Assembly (NCBI GenBank): GCA_002633005.1
Contig: NMRA01000808.1
Coordinates: 92,519 to 134,769 of the forward strand
Reading direction: 5' to 3'
DNA from: Phoronis australis
Taxonomy: Eukaryota; Phoronida; Phoronidae
DNA length: 42,251 nt
The notes under the pieces: generated by a model
The model's database searches: none
What the model saw: only the letters and a program-made list of their open reading frames with translations
Told to the model about the DNA's origin: nothing
Translations under genes and position numbers: made by a program
Part shown: piece by piece, positions 21,501 through 34,600 of the stretch
Position numbering within the stretch: position 1 is the first letter of the stretch
Layout of the letters: every line of letters starts with the position of its first letter

Positions 21501-21969
21501 TTGTTAGTTCACTTTTTGCGTAGATACTGGCTTTCAAGCGTTCCTATACTTTTCCCTACTTTTTTGGCCTGTTCCTACTTTTCTTACTTTTTCTGAAATT
21601 CCTAATATCTACTACATTTCCTACGTTTTCTCATTGCACTAAAATTTCTGTCTAAGTTATGGAATAGCTGAGTGGTTATCAGGATCAGCATACAATGTAC
21701 TCCCTCCAGCATAAGCATTGCTAACCAACAGACTCTATAGTTGTTCAAACTTTTGAGTGCTGAAGGTTAGAGTGCTTAATTGTATTGTAAACCGCCTACC
21801 GTTGATGGAAAGGGGCGTCTTATATTGTACAATCCTGGCCATTGGTCCCTTGGGGATTCCAAAAGAGAACCCCAAAATCCATTTCATTAAAATTTCAAAA
21901 CATCCGTTTCGAGTTTATTTCATTCAAATCACCATTCAAATTAAAATGATGCAACTTTTAAAAGACGTG

Positions 21970-22470
21970 AAAATGCCAGGGGTTGTTAATTAAGACACCT
22001 ACTAATTAACGATCCATAAACAATTTATTTAAACTTTTTATTGCGTCCAAAATTCTTTTTCCAAAAGATAGTTTAGTCACTCTGGGCGCACCATATTCAC
22101 AACTTAAGACGTGATTTTCGTGGGGTTTGCAGACAAGATGGGAGTGTTTGGACTTCTAGGGAGACCAAGACCCCCAAAAAATAAACTTGAAGAGGAAATA
22201 CAGCAATTTTTATTTTGCTATCATGGATAAAACATTATTTAAAATGAACAGAAATACAACTGAACACATAAAAATCCTTGTGTTATTAGTTAAGACACAT
22301 ATTAATTGATGATCAGTTAATTCAAACTTGTAAGTGCGACAAAAGTTCAATTAATTCCCAAAAATAGTTAAGCAGCCTTGGACACCATATCCACAACTTA
22401 AGACGCATTTTTCCCTTGGGTTGGTAAAGAAGGGGGGTATTTGGACACCGACGGACAATAAGACCCTGAT
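21970..22470 (+). repeat. Diverged tandem pair, period about 294 bp
   Basis: The stretches 21970-22190 and 22268-22470 share GTTAATTAAGACAC/GTTAGTTAAGACAC starts and CCATATTCACAACTTAAGAC/CCATATCCACAACTTAAGAC cores, offset by 294 bp. They are clearly diverged. No coding content. Confidence 0.65.
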
Positions 22471-23589
22471 GTAGTAGGGTAACTTGTTATAGAAGGAACT
22501 GAACAGAAAAGAGACTCGAGCTTCACGAAACAACTTGAGAGGGAGTCGTTCAAACGAGAGCTACCTGTCTTTCTCACCAAGGACTGGTCGAGCAACTTCT
22601 ACAGTCCACTTCTATTTGGATGGGAAATGTATTTTTTTGGGGGAAGGGGGTGCTGGGAGAGTGCACTCGGTACTTCGTTGAAGATGTAGAAGTATGCACA
22701 GAATCAGTTCCATCTCTAAATTGTAATTGTTATTATTCTTGTCCTACTGAGGCCGACCGGCCCAAACCTCTGGAACTTTTGGTTTTTGTTGCGCCGTATT
22801 TTGTTTTCCCTTCACCGACGGGTCTCCTTAACTGCCACGGGCCCAGGGGCTCTGGGCTCTCCTGTCCACCCCCTCTCGACGCCCCTGGCCATGCAAATAA
22901 TTTAGTTTGCAACGTATTTTATCCAAACTACTTCGAGTATTCGTTGTGAAAACCACAATTTATTAGTTGAGACCGGTGGGTATTTGAAAAGAAATTGTGT
23001 TGGAAGAGTCGAGATCCTGAGATCCTGAAATCCTGAGATAATTAAGTCGGAATCTCGAGATCCTTAGATAATTAAAATAGAAACGTGCGATGTCATCTTT
23101 CGGCCACCGTAGAAACAACACGGAACGTGCGTCCCTCAAAAACAACAACTTTGTGTGTGGTCCAACAAGACAGGACTGAATTCAAGTGGAACACCGAAGC
23201 CAACTGTAGCAGTCATGCCCATGGAGGTTCAAGCAAATTATAGCCGCGGAGCGTCTGTTAAGGAACAGGATTTCTGGGAATCTTGTACAGGCAATTATGT
23301 TTGTTTAACTTGTGTGTGACACTACTCGAATCCAAATACATGTTCCTCTTGAAAATTAACCAGATAATAAAATTATTAGACGAACCAGACACATAGTTTC
23401 TGTCTCATTGAATTTTGAACGGCACCCTTTGCAAAGAACCGGTGACGTGTAATAAAATCATAAAAATATAGCAATCTTTGCTGTTTTATGATCAAATATA
23501 ATAACGTCAAGAAATCATCCCTACCCAGAATAAGTTCCCAAAAAGTTTTTCGTCGTAAAAACGATTGTGTCCCCTTAAACCATTAAAAT

Positions 23590-23675
23590 GCTGCATTGAA
23601 AACTTTATGACGGGTCAAAAGACACGGGGTACGCTGCATTGAGAACTTTATGACGGGTCAAAAGACACGGGGTAC
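23590..23675 (+). repeat. 43-bp direct doublet
   Basis: Two adjacent copies of a 43-bp unit containing ACTTTATGACGGGTCAAAAG and ACACGGGGTACGCT, with one difference (GAAAA versus GAGAA). Confidence 0.85.
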
Positions 23676-25840
23676 GCTCCAAAAATACGATGATAAATGT
23701 GAATAATGTGACAACAGCATCTCTTGTACACAAGAATGGTCGGAGACACGGAAACTGTGTATCTTGACGACTATATTTCGAGGCATGTCTCATCTGTAGG
23801 CAGGAGTATCTTTGTTATGTCTCTTTTGGAGAATCGACAACTGTACAGTGAGGTTGAGCGATTGTCCATACATCACAAATAAGGGAGCGTGTAGTAGGCC
23901 AAAAAGTTTGCGTAGTTGGTGTTCAGGTGTGTACACCGACTTAAAAAACGCCTACCCGCTTCAACTTTAGCCAAGGTCTCGTTTTCTTGAAAAGCTTCAC
24001 GTAAGCACGTAACCAAGAGTAAGCATTTAGGTTTGAAACGAGCATTATTTGCCAAGCGGTGAGTAAAAAAGAAACTTCATCATTTTTGCATTTATTTACT
24101 TCAATGCCTCCGGGATTATTGGACTATCTAAATAGTCAATACTATAAAACACGATTTAAACACTCAAACCGAAGCATGTAAAATGATGCATGGAATAGTT
24201 TTTTCCGCGCTTTATTGTGTCACCGAGAGAAAAAAAGCAAAGAACGATCAACAGCAATAGTCGAACATTCACTAGTACCCGCGGTTGAGTATGTATTTTT
24301 TTTTTTGGGGGGGGGGTACCAGAGCGTATTGAATAAAATATCAAAGAGCGGGGGTTGTTCGCAGCAGCCAAGAGTAACTCAGTATTCCTGGTGACATGGA
24401 CGAAAGCCAGGCTATAAGCCGGACAGTACCAATGTCACAACATACAGGGCCAACGAAGCTGGCTCATAAACTTAACCGTTCGTTAAATTTGGAATCAGGT
24501 TGTGATGCCTGGCTTTTAACATATCGTAGTAACTAAATTTACACGTTACCGTTCAAGGTAGACTTCAAATAACTTATTTCAGAGGCTCAAGCAAAAACAA
24601 ATACTCACCCCCAGTATTTGTACCGATTCCCTCGATAAGTTTATTTGCGTTGAAGTGTTTGCGCAGCTTACTGAAAAAAACAAAGTTGTTTCTTTTGCCG
24701 CTGATTGCGTTACCAACAGACATCAGTTAATGTCAACATTACCTCTACCAAAGAGGTCTTCATGTTGTGTTGCGCTCAATTCGTAATAAAGTCGAAAATT
24801 ACGACATGAACGTTGCAGAACTTTGCAACTTTTATCAGCGATTCGACTTTTACGGCACTTGTGGACACTGCAATTTCAGATTTGAAACTTAAAAACTAGT
24901 TACTATTGACAATGTCATGAGCTTTGATTTTGTTAGCAAATGAAGCTATTTAAATTATTGTCTTAACACCTGGAGTTGTTAATTTCTTTCAATTCAAATA
25001 TTTGAGTGTTTAGTGAAAGGACTCCGAATTAATTAAAAGGAATCGATCGGTCAAGTTAAAATATTTGCAGTTTTCATTTGTTGTTTTTCATCACTATTGT
25101 GATATTTGTGTAGTTAATTGATCGCTTTTGTGTTAAGTTCGCCATTTGACATTAAGTGTATTGACATAATTAATTGAGTACGTTGCGCACAATTTGATCA
25201 AAAGCCTTTTCCGATGAACTACTTATTGAATCGCACGTATGACGTCTCCTATTAATGGTCTCTGGCGGCCATTAAACAGCACAACTTGAATTTTGCGTAG
25301 CAAACTTCCCTCAAACTCGAAGTTAATTGACCAATCAGTGACCTAGTGGTTCCAAGTTCAAACTCGCCCACTGTGCACCAAGAAAAATGTACGATCCAAG
25401 CCCCCACCATAAGAGTACCACACACTTTATACGAACGCTGTAGCACTTGAAGGTGGCAAGAGAAATGATCGACCGAAACTCCGTGTTAGAGATTGGTAAA
25501 ATACATCAATAGATTTTAGAAATGACGTTCGAGTACTTCAGTCACCACCTCGAAGCGCTTTTAGCAGGGAACATGACGTCGTTTCCCCCAAGCGCTCAAA
25601 TTTCACTACATTTTTTTGCCGGTGAAGCGTTCCGTGGTAAGCATAAATAAAATCGCTTCTTAATTGTAGGCTACGTAGCTCAAGCACGTTGCATTAGACA
25701 TAGTCAAGAAAGAAACAGTAGTCACAACGCGCGTTATTTCTTTTCTACTGTTGTTAATTCAATGAAGAATGAAAGATAAATGAAAGCGCTCGGAGGAGCT
25801 ACACTTGCGAAACTGACTGAAAATGGGACAATGGAGATAA

Positions 25841-25893
25841 CGATGATGATGACGACGACGACGACGACGACAACGACGATGATGATCATGACG
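25841..25893 (+). repeat. GAY trinucleotide microsatellite
   Basis: Runs of GAT and GAC triplets (ATGATGATGACGACGACG), interrupted by single AAC and ATC triplets. Confidence 0.85.
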
Positions 25894-25964
25894 AAAACAA
25901 TCATATGACGAATGAATATGTCAAAAATGAGTAAGAAATATAGGAACAGCGTCATAAGAAAATC

Positions 25965-26065
25965 CCGAATAATTCGAAAACGGGACGTCTTAACGAAAAA
26001 TGGTGAACATCCTCTGGAAGCCCGTTCAAAACTCTATTTTACAGATTAGTTTTACAAAATTCAAC
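25965..26065 (+). repeat. Dispersed direct repeat, first copy
   Basis: Resembles 27205-27320: both have AATAATTC, a GAGACGTC/GGGACGTC block and CCGTTCAAAACTCTAT. The copies are about 1.24 kb apart in the same orientation. Family unknown. Confidence 0.55.
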
Positions 26066-27204
26066 AAATTTTTCGAAAATTTTGCAAGATGGAAAGTCAA
26101 ATAACTAAAAAACGCTAAGTCTAAGAAAAAATTGTTACAGTTCATTTGAAAGAAAATCAGATGCAAAAATTCACCTAATTTCCTCTTCCCGTTCAAAATG
26201 GCACGAATGAAAATGGATGAAAATGCGTCAAATCCGAAATTTTGAAAACACTTTCCGGTTAATTAAGTAGTATTTCTTGGGGACAAAGAACAGTTCTCAC
26301 GAGGATTTGCCTATCAGAGCACACGTCAATGGAGCCGTCACTCTTTCTTCACTCCGCCAAAAAACTGCATGCAAATAACGAAAAGTTTTTAGTTTTTTCA
26401 CATTACAATTAAGCCCTACAGATGAGCACAGAAACAACTATCTTTTGTATTTTTGACCCTTTCACTCATACTGAAAATAAAGGAAAGCTAAGAAAGAAGG
26501 GGCAAAAGACCTCGCAAAATCGGCACTTCTCACCCCAAAATCACCACATCTCTAACGATCGGCATTAGATTTTGAAAGCAAATTTCCTACCGATTCCATA
26601 GTCCAAAAGTACTGTCAACCAACTTTTTTTTTTGAAAATCAGTCTTGTTCAAGGCCTACCTGAAATCGCTACATAGCAATGCACAATTGCAACAGGTGCC
26701 GCCATCCTGAAGAAGAGTGCAGCTATACAGCCGAGCAAGTGATATTTTTTCATTCTCAACATGTTCACAAATACAAACAAACCACATTCACGTGGCCTAC
26801 ATGCAATACCTAACTAAAAAAAGGCGACCGAAGCCTAGCCTACTCCTAGATTTTAATATTTTGAGAGTGCTAATTGGCCGCCGTCGCAGCCTAATTGTTC
26901 AGTGCCACCAACAACAAGCTCACAGGAAACTATCATATGAAAAATTGGTCCTATAATGCGCTCTCTACAGGACAAAACGTTTTCGTCCCGAAATCGAAAT
27001 CCCCATACGTATAGAATGGCCGATATTTCCGCCATCGTTAACCGAAAGTTAACGATTTCCGTCCCATTTGTAGTACACGTCTGTTACAATGTTCGTACCG
27101 ATTACCCGTATATGTCAACTGAAAAATATGAGCATTGAAGAAAACAAAATGGCCGCCACGTCCTGCAGCAAACATCAGTCAACAAAGGAACAGAATCACC
27201 AGAG

Positions 27205-27320
27205 AATCTCCAATAATTCAAAAACGAGACGTCCTATCGAAAAATTGAAAAACGTCTTCTGAAAATCCGTTCAAAACTCTATCTAGCACATTAGTTACAC
27301 AAAATTTCACTTCATCAAAT
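27205..27320 (+). repeat. Dispersed direct repeat, second copy
   Basis: Second copy of the repeat at 25965-26065. It is followed by unrelated sequence. It lies just downstream of an AAAATGGCCGCC start-like motif near 27150 that has no convincing gene behind it. Confidence 0.55.
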
Positions 27321-27394
27321 ACTTAACCAGACACTAATTTCAAACATCAGGGTTTAGACAACTAACAACACTACAACACAGAAAACAATAGGCC

Positions 27395-27885
27395 ATGACG
27401 ACGTTTTCCGTTCAATGACTTTAGCAGACGCAAAGGGTTGTGAGCGTGTGATAACATCTAGCTAGGCTTATTACAGACCACGTGTGAACACAGTCAAACC
27501 CAGAGCGATAGTGGTATACATTCGGAAAGAATAGATTGTCGTAACTTCAGTTTTAGTTGGGCGATTTTGGCAATTCAAAAACTAAACATGGACCATTTTT
27601 GACAAGGATTTCAGAAATGTTATTGGTTTATGTTCAAATATGTTATAAGTTAATTAAATTTTATTTTTAGCAGCACAGCCTACTCAGGCTACACTATATG
27701 ATTTTACTGCAGATTAGAGCAATTATTGAACAAAAGGGAGCTGGCCCTCCGCTCCAACCATCAAATGTCAGAATGGGGGAGTTAATCAGTCGTGTAAGAT
27801 ATTGGCTACAGGGGTGTTCTTCCCAACTCATTGTTGGGCTATAGAAGAATCGAACAAGTTGCCAGAGCAATGGGAAAACGCCGCA
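27395..27885 (+). repeat. Dispersed repeat, family shared with 40217-40789
   Basis: About 490 bp match the reverse complement of 40217-40789. Shared blocks include AATAGATTGTC, AGTTGGGCGATTTTGG, GTTAATCAGTCGTGTAAGAT and ATTGGCTAC. The second copy interrupts a tandem array, so this is a transposable-element family. No terminal inverted repeats were clear. Confidence 0.7.
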
Positions 27886-28187
27886 TGACTCATCAGTGAT
27901 GCTTGGGACTCAAAAGGCCACTGTAGCCGTGACGCCGGTTACCGTCTATCTAAGTTGACGGAACAGTCCACTGGTCAGTGTCTTTTTCACTCAAGTCCCT
28001 CGCCGGGCAGTTATTATGACCTGACTGACCACGTACGGGTGCTTTGTCTCGGTCTTTTTCGATCCTCTTCTCACCGTAGCCTACCGGTTCTGTAGGGCCA
28101 TAGACTATAGTACATGGTAGGGCCTAATGATTTCAGTCCAAAACCCTAAGTTGTTCTGTGCATGACTGGGCAGCCGCTCATTTTCTA

Positions 28188-28335
28188 GTTCACGCAATAT
28201 TCCTAGTTCACGTAGTCCTACTAGGTTTGGCAGCAGCTTGCTTAATCTCAAGATCACGTAAGTCATCTTGGAATTCCATGTTCACGCAACACTCCCGTTT
28301 AATCTTGAGATTAAGCAGGATTCCAAGTTCACGTA
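28188..28335 (+). promoter_or_regulatory. Cluster of TTCACGYA boxes and a 16-bp inverted repeat
   Basis: Five boxes of the form TTCACGTA, TTCACGCAA or ATCACGTA occur near 28188, 28207, 28253, 28281 and 28328, all on the plus strand, just upstream of the CPQ start at 28411. A perfect 16-bp inverted repeat (TGCTTAATCTCAAGAT at 28239-28254, its complement at 28302-28317) overlaps the cluster. The position suggests the CPQ promoter or 5' UTR. The binding factor is unknown; the boxes resemble half of an E-box or CLEAR-type site but lack a full CACGTG. Confidence 0.4.
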
Positions 28336-28410
28336 CGGCAGTGCCACTTCCTTCTTCACTCGGGTTTTTCACTTTCACTTCAAGTTGGGTTCGTGAATGT
28401 CCATTTCAAC

Positions 28411-28600
28411 ATGTTGCTCGCAACTTGCTTGTGGTTTTTCACTTTTGCTATTGCACAATCTTTTAAAATTCCTGCAAAAGTAGATTTTAAAGAAAGAACG
28501 AGTGACCGGCGTACTTACAGCAACAGGTCATCGGAAAGTCTTGTCTGGAGTCGAAGGGGAAACTGTGTTTCAACCGAAACAGAAATTGCGTCCTACCAAG
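28411..28600 (+). CDS. CPQ: CPQ exon 1 (signal peptide)
   Basis: Starts at ATG 28411. [17 protein letters not shown] is a typical signal peptide, probably cut after residue 15 or nearby. The exon ends TACCAAG|GTTCCA in phase 1. The last residues ETEIASYQ join to DVVNK of exon 2, matching the known CPQ pattern EIASxxDV, which fixes the donor. A possible N-glycosylation site is NRS at residue 38. The region from about residue 29 to 55 is basic and poorly conserved. An in-frame GTG lies upstream, but no earlier ATG fits better. Confidence 0.85.
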
Positions 28601-31600
28601 GTTCCAGTTTGGTTAAGTTATTAAGCATTGGTGTCTCCTTCTCATGAATCTTATAGCTTGTGTAATGATCATCAACCAGCACTCAAAAAAGCGGGGGGGG
28701 GGGCTATACTCCCCTATAGCCCCCTATGGTGCACTGCCCACTTACCAATCGATGGGGATCTGCTTTTGAACCAAGTCCAAGGAATGAAAGACTACATGCT
28801 TCCTTAATGTAACGTGATGCATTAATTTAAAAATTGATTATAGTATCCTAGGTGGCACTGCAGGGCTTTGACTGTAAATTCAAGATATGGTTGTGGTGAG
28901 CAGACTGGTGAATTCCTGTTATGAAGTGGAGCATTGTCAGTGTCATTAACGTAGCTCAATCAGTTGCTAAAGAACGCACTTTTATACTTGGTGTGCCAGT
29001 TTGAAAGTGCGTGGTTTTGTTATGCATGCATATAATTATATGGTCACATATTGCCATCATCTCTGTCAATTCTGTCCATGCATTTCAGATGTAGTCAACA
29101 AGATAATTCAGTCAGCAGTGTTTGGTTCCAACAGAAACCAGGCTTATGACAGGCTTGCTTTGTTTACTGACAAGTTTGGTAACCGAATAGCTGGATCAAA
29201 AAACCTGGAGAATGCGATAGGTTAGTGAAGGTTATAAAGACTGCTAGAATGTCACAATGTAGTTCAGTGTTTGTTACTATCAGTAGGGTTTCAGAGTTGC
29301 TTTGTATTTCATTATGATTATTAACAGGTGTGGAACTCTTGTTAGAACTCATTTACTTTGTAATCCAATTCTAGAAAATATTATCTTGCTGACACCAAGC
29401 ACTTAAACCTTTATGCAAAATTTGACTTCACCTCCCTTGATTTGGTCATCAAAGCATACAATGAATGACTGGTCTTGTTAGCCTGGGATGTGCATGGTCA
29501 TGTTTTTATGTGCCCACATATTTATATGTGGACGCAGTATGCCGTCTTTCTCGTCTGCCGTCCGTTCGGCATTCGTTAGACAACCGTCTGGCGTCCGTCT
29601 GACATCTGATGTTCATCGTTCGCTGCTCTATGTCCAAAACTCTTTGACGTATATTCATGAAATTTTGCACGTGTTTCTTTCATGGATGGGATGGCATGAG
29701 CGAACGTTCGGACGGATCCCAATGCCGATGTGCTAATTGGGGCAATTTTAGTTTTTTACGTTTACCTCTGTATCTTCAAAGGTACTCAACGGATTTTCAT
29801 AAAATTTTAAATATAAGAATGTATTGGTGGTCTCACGCTATCATTCCGTTTTCAGAGAGAGTCAAGGTATTTTGCACCACCTAGTGGCCATTTTTACTGT
29901 TTTTGAGTCTGTTTTTGGCATGTACCCCTATATCAGTGTACCCCTCTATCAACCAAACCATCCTAAGAATGATTTTAAAAATTGGCATTATGTGTTTTCA
30001 GTGTGAAGAGGACGGTTGACGATGACGACTTTGATTACTCTGGCACCTCCTACTGGCATCTTTGTTTTGTTTTGCGCCCATAGCTGTATCTCATAAACCC
30101 ACAGCAGGATCTTTATTGAATTTAGTAGGTGTATTTATATAAAGCTCACAACAGACAACGATGACTACTTTCATATGGATTCGCAGAACGCTTTACCTCC
30201 TATTAGCAATTTCATTTTTTTCCGCTTTCGTTTTTCTCTGAAGTTCCTTGACAGATTTTTTATGAAATTTATTAAATAGCTTTATATTAAAGAAACAATG
30301 ACATGTTCCTGTTTTTGGATGGATTTGACATGTTTTGCGTCATCTAACGACCAAACAGACAACCCTAAAAGCACATCATTTGCGGTGTATTCATGGGCAC
30401 ATTTCAACACTCTGCCTTGCTCTTGTATGTCCAGCGAGAAGAATGTCTTTTGCCAGAACAAGTTATGACTGTGACAATGCCTGTGCCAGGCTGACTAATC
30501 AACTACTTCTCTAAAATTTGAAAGTTTAGTAGTAAAGTGAGTTTTTCTGGTAAATTCTTTACATCCACATCACTTCTATGAATGGTAGTGCTGTTATCCA
30601 ACAAGTGTACACTATCCAATGGTAGTGCTGTTATCCAACAAGTGTACACTATCCAATGGTATTGCTGTTATCCAACAAGTGTACACTATCTTGCAGCTTG
30701 ATTGGCCATAAATGTGGGAACTATCACTTGGTTGCTTTTTCCTACAGATTACATGCTTGAAAGCTTAACCAAAGATGGTCTTGATAATGTACATGGTGAA
30801 GACGTGATGGTGAGTTAAAAACTATCAGTTGGATGCTATGTATAATGTTGTTACCATTTTTTGCACCCTCTTCTTTTTATGTGGGAACTCCCTCTGTCCA
30901 TCCGTCATCCGTTGCTGTATCTCCATAACCCCTAGATGGATGTTCTGAGGATTTTGCTGAGTTTCTTATTATTAATTTGGCCAAAAACGATATCGTTAAT
31001 AGCTGGATGTTTGTGAAATTTTGCAGGCCTATTCCTGTCATGCACCGGACAGCATGAGCCAATTTTCAGATGAATCCGGATACTGAGGTACCCGCTAGTG
31101 GTAATTCTGTCCTTTTGTGTTTGCCCCTGTATCTTGCGAGTTCCTTGACAGATTCTCATGAAATTAGGTAAATAGGTATCTAGTAAGAAGATAATGCTGC
31201 CTTATCATTTTCGGATGACTATGATGTATTCTTCGCCACCTAGTGGCCATTTTTACGGTTTTTAGTTTGTTTTTTTGGCATCTGGTTCTCCATCGTTCAG
31301 TGCTCTCTAAGGATGATTATGAAGATTGGTGTTTGCGCTCCTATGGGGACGAGGAGACCTGACAATGATTTTTGGACGGCTCTGACTTCTTTGGCTCCTC
31401 CTTGTGGCAGCTTTGTTTTTTGTGTCCATAGCTGTATCTCATGAAACCCTAGCAAGAACTTTGTTAAATTTGGCAAGTGTATTTCAATAAAAGTGACACC
31501 TGATGGCGACTACCTTCAGACATATCCATTTACCCTTGTGGCCCCTAGTAGCCATTTTATTTTTTTTACGCTTTCCTCCATCTCTTCGAAGTTCCTTAAC

Positions 31601-34600
31601 AGATTTTCATGAAATTTGGTGACTAGTTTTCTGTTGAAGAGATGATGACATCTTCCCATGTGTCGCTAGATTCTATGTATTGTCCGTTACTTAGTGACCA
31701 TTTTTATTATTTTAGTTTTTATTATTGATTTTTGGCATATCTCTATCTGTTGGATAATTTACAGTCAGGGTCATGTGTCCCTACCTGTAAGTGCACAGGT
31801 GATGGTGATTTTTGGCCAACTCCGACTCTTCTGGCATCCCCTAGTGGCAGCTTTGTTTTTGCTCATTCGCAGTTGTATCTCCTAAACTTCTTGCAGAATC
31901 TTTGTTAAATTTGACTTTTATTTCTAGGCATGTGACAACAGATGCCACTGTATCTTTCGAGTTGCTTGACGGATTTTCGTGGAACATGTCGAATAGGTCT
32001 CTATTAAACAAATGATATCACATACCCATTTTGGGATGGACTTGACATTTTGTATGCTGGCTAGTGGCCATTTTGTATGCTGGCTAGTGGCCATTTTGTA
32101 TGCTGGCTAGTGGCCATTTTTATGCGCCCACATATTTATATGTGGACGCATTATGCCTTCATCTCTGTCCGTCCGTCCGTCTGGCGTCCGGCGTCTGGCG
32201 TCCGGCGTCCGCGGCTCTATCTCCAAAACCCTTTGACATACGTTCATGAAATTTGGCACATATGTTCCATTCATGAATTGGACGGCATGTGCGAACTTTC
32301 GGACGGATCCGACTACCGGTGTGCCCCCTAGTGGCAATTTTAGTTTTTTACGCTTACCTTTGTATCTTCAAAAGTCCTGAACGGATTTTCATGAAATTTG
32401 GTATGTAGGCACCTAGTAGTAAGGTGACGCTATCCTGCCGTTTTCGGATGGATTCGACATAGTTTGCGCCACCTAGTGGCCATTTTTACTGTTTTCGAGT
32501 CTGCTTTTGTGCTTCCACCCCTCTATCAACCNACAAGAATGCCTTTTCATTTTCAGTTGAGTTTGTTGTATTCTGTGCCACCTAGAGGCCACTTGTATTA
32601 TTTTTGAGTCTGTTTTTTGGCGGCTACCAGTTTATCTGACAAACTGCTATGAGAATCATTATGAAACTTAGTGGTTACCTTTTAGTGAGAGAACCACGGC
32701 TGACATTAATTTTTGGATAGGTTTGATATCTGGTTTTGCCCAGTAGTGATTTCGAATTTTTTGCAACCATGGCTGTAGTTTCTGATTACTTTGCAAGATC
32801 TCTGTGAACTTACAGAGGTGTTTTTCTATGAATGAGACAACAGCTGTGCACAACGTTTTGGACGGCTCTGACTACTGCTGTGTGCCCTAGAGGCAATTTT
32901 AGCTTTTACATTTACCTTGGTATCTTCAGAGCTCCTTTTTAATATAAAATTGGGCAAACAGGTTTGACATATTCTGCCCCATCTAATGGCCATTTTTATG
33001 ATAATAAAAAGCACACCATGCTGCCCTTGTTTTGCAAGTATTAGTTCGTTTGATGTGACCATGCTTTTTTAAAAACAGTTATTTGATATATGTTCGTATG
33101 AATGACATACTCCTGCATGAATGACATACGCATGCATGAATGACATACGCATGCATGAATGACATACGCTTGCATGAATGACATAGGCATACATGAATGA
33201 CATACGCATGCGTGAATGACATAGGTATGCATGAATGACACGCATGCATGAATGACATGCGCATGCATGAATGACATACGCATGCCGTGCATGAATAACA
33301 TACGCTTGCATGAATGACATACTCATGCATGAATGACATACGCATGCATGATTGACATACGCAACATGAATGACACACGCATGCATGAATGACATACGCA
33401 TTCATACACGCATTCATAAATGACATACACTTGCATGAATGACATACGCATGCATGAATGACACACGCATGCATGAATGACATATGCTTGCATGAATGAC
33501 ATACGCTTGCATGAATGACATACACTTGCATGAATGACATACGCATGCATGAATGACATACGCATGCATGAATGACATACACATGTATGAAATTGTTAGT
33601 CTCATACATGTTAATTTTTAGTTTCGTTCAATTATAATTTCATTATAGGTTCCTCACTGGGTGCGGGGAACTGAGTCACTGATGATGACACATCCTCGTC
33701 AACATAAGATGGCGATGCTGGGCTTGGGAAGTAGTGTTGGAACACCAAAGGGCGGCATCACTGCAGAGGTTCTTGTAGTGACCTCTTTTGATGAACTCCA
33801 AAATCGATCAAAGGAGGTAGGATGACATTTATGGCATTCTGTGAAATTTACAGTATAACAGAGGGTCATGAATTGCTGGCTGATTGGTCAGAAATGAGCC
33901 ATTTATTTGATCATCCAGCTTACAAGCATTTGTTTGCTAGAAGTCGTTTGGTCAGGCTCCAATGTGGTCGTACATTGGGGAAATTTTTAGCCACCAAGCT
34001 TCGTCTACCATTGCATAATTATATGTTCTTTCTCAACAATTTTTGTTGAGCATTTGCAGTGATAGTCTTTTGTGAAGCATCACACATGCTGATATTATAG
34101 GCCATCTATCCACCACACATTAAATAGTTACTATTGAAGTCAGTGCTCATCTGGTAATTGCTCTGTTTTGCAAAAAAGGTTAAAAGAGTGCTTCATCTGT
34201 GTTTGCAACTCTGTCGGCTTTCTGTGTTGGATTAACGTAACAGTGTGTTTTAGTTTTGTATTCTTTCTTAAGTGAGGATTTTAAAATCTAAATTACTATT
34301 GTTACTTTTTAGGCATATGGAAAGATAGTTGTATTTGATGAAGACTGGATCAGTTATGGGGACACTGTTAAGTACAGAGAAGATTCTGCTGCAGAGACTG
34401 CCAAGATGGGAGGCGTGGCTTCACTCATCAGAAGTGTCACTCCATTCTCTATCAACAGTCCTCATACTGGTTGGCAGGTAAGTGCATCAGTAATGTCAGT
34501 GCAGCAATATTTGTTGGACGTTTCCCTCTGTTTCGAATATAAAGTGTTCAGGCATACTGGAGGATGAGTCGTTAAGTGGTGTTAGGGGGTGGGCCTCACT

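Larger units (their letters stand above)
21464..28150. other. Gene-poor intergenic region
   Basis: No exon with family resemblance was found in this 6.7-kb stretch. Open frames such as 22620-22949 and 25252-25446 lack recognisable domains or splice context. Visible items are direct repeats at 21970-22190/22268-22470 and 25965-26065/27205-27320, a 43-bp doublet at 23590-23675, a T then G homopolymer run near 24297-24317, a GAY trinucleotide run at 25841-25893 and a dispersed repeat at 27395-27885. Confidence 0.5.
29221..30747 (+). other. CPQ intron 2
   Basis: Contains a full copy of the palindrome-headed modular repeat (29509-30426) and a 37-bp minisatellite of three units (30581-30691). No other exon was seen. 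Confidence 0.8.
30810..33648 (+). other. CPQ intron 3
   Basis: Almost entirely repeat: a worn copy of the modular element (about 30869-32122), a second copy headed by a palindrome (32123-33030) and a 19-bp satellite (33099-33592) ending about 55 bp before the acceptor. One N lies at 32532. Confidence 0.8.

Noticed and set aside
22620-22949. 109-residue plus-strand open frame
   Set aside because: No recognisable domain or splice context; composition looks like chance translation.
25252-25446. 64-residue minus-strand open frame near a CCAATCA box
   Set aside because: No family resemblance and no supporting exon; a single CCAAT-like box is not enough for a gene.
33079-33609. 176-residue minus-strand open frame and its overlapping companions
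   Set aside because: They are translations of the 19-bp satellite; all three minus frames are open because the unit has no stops there. No start context or domain.
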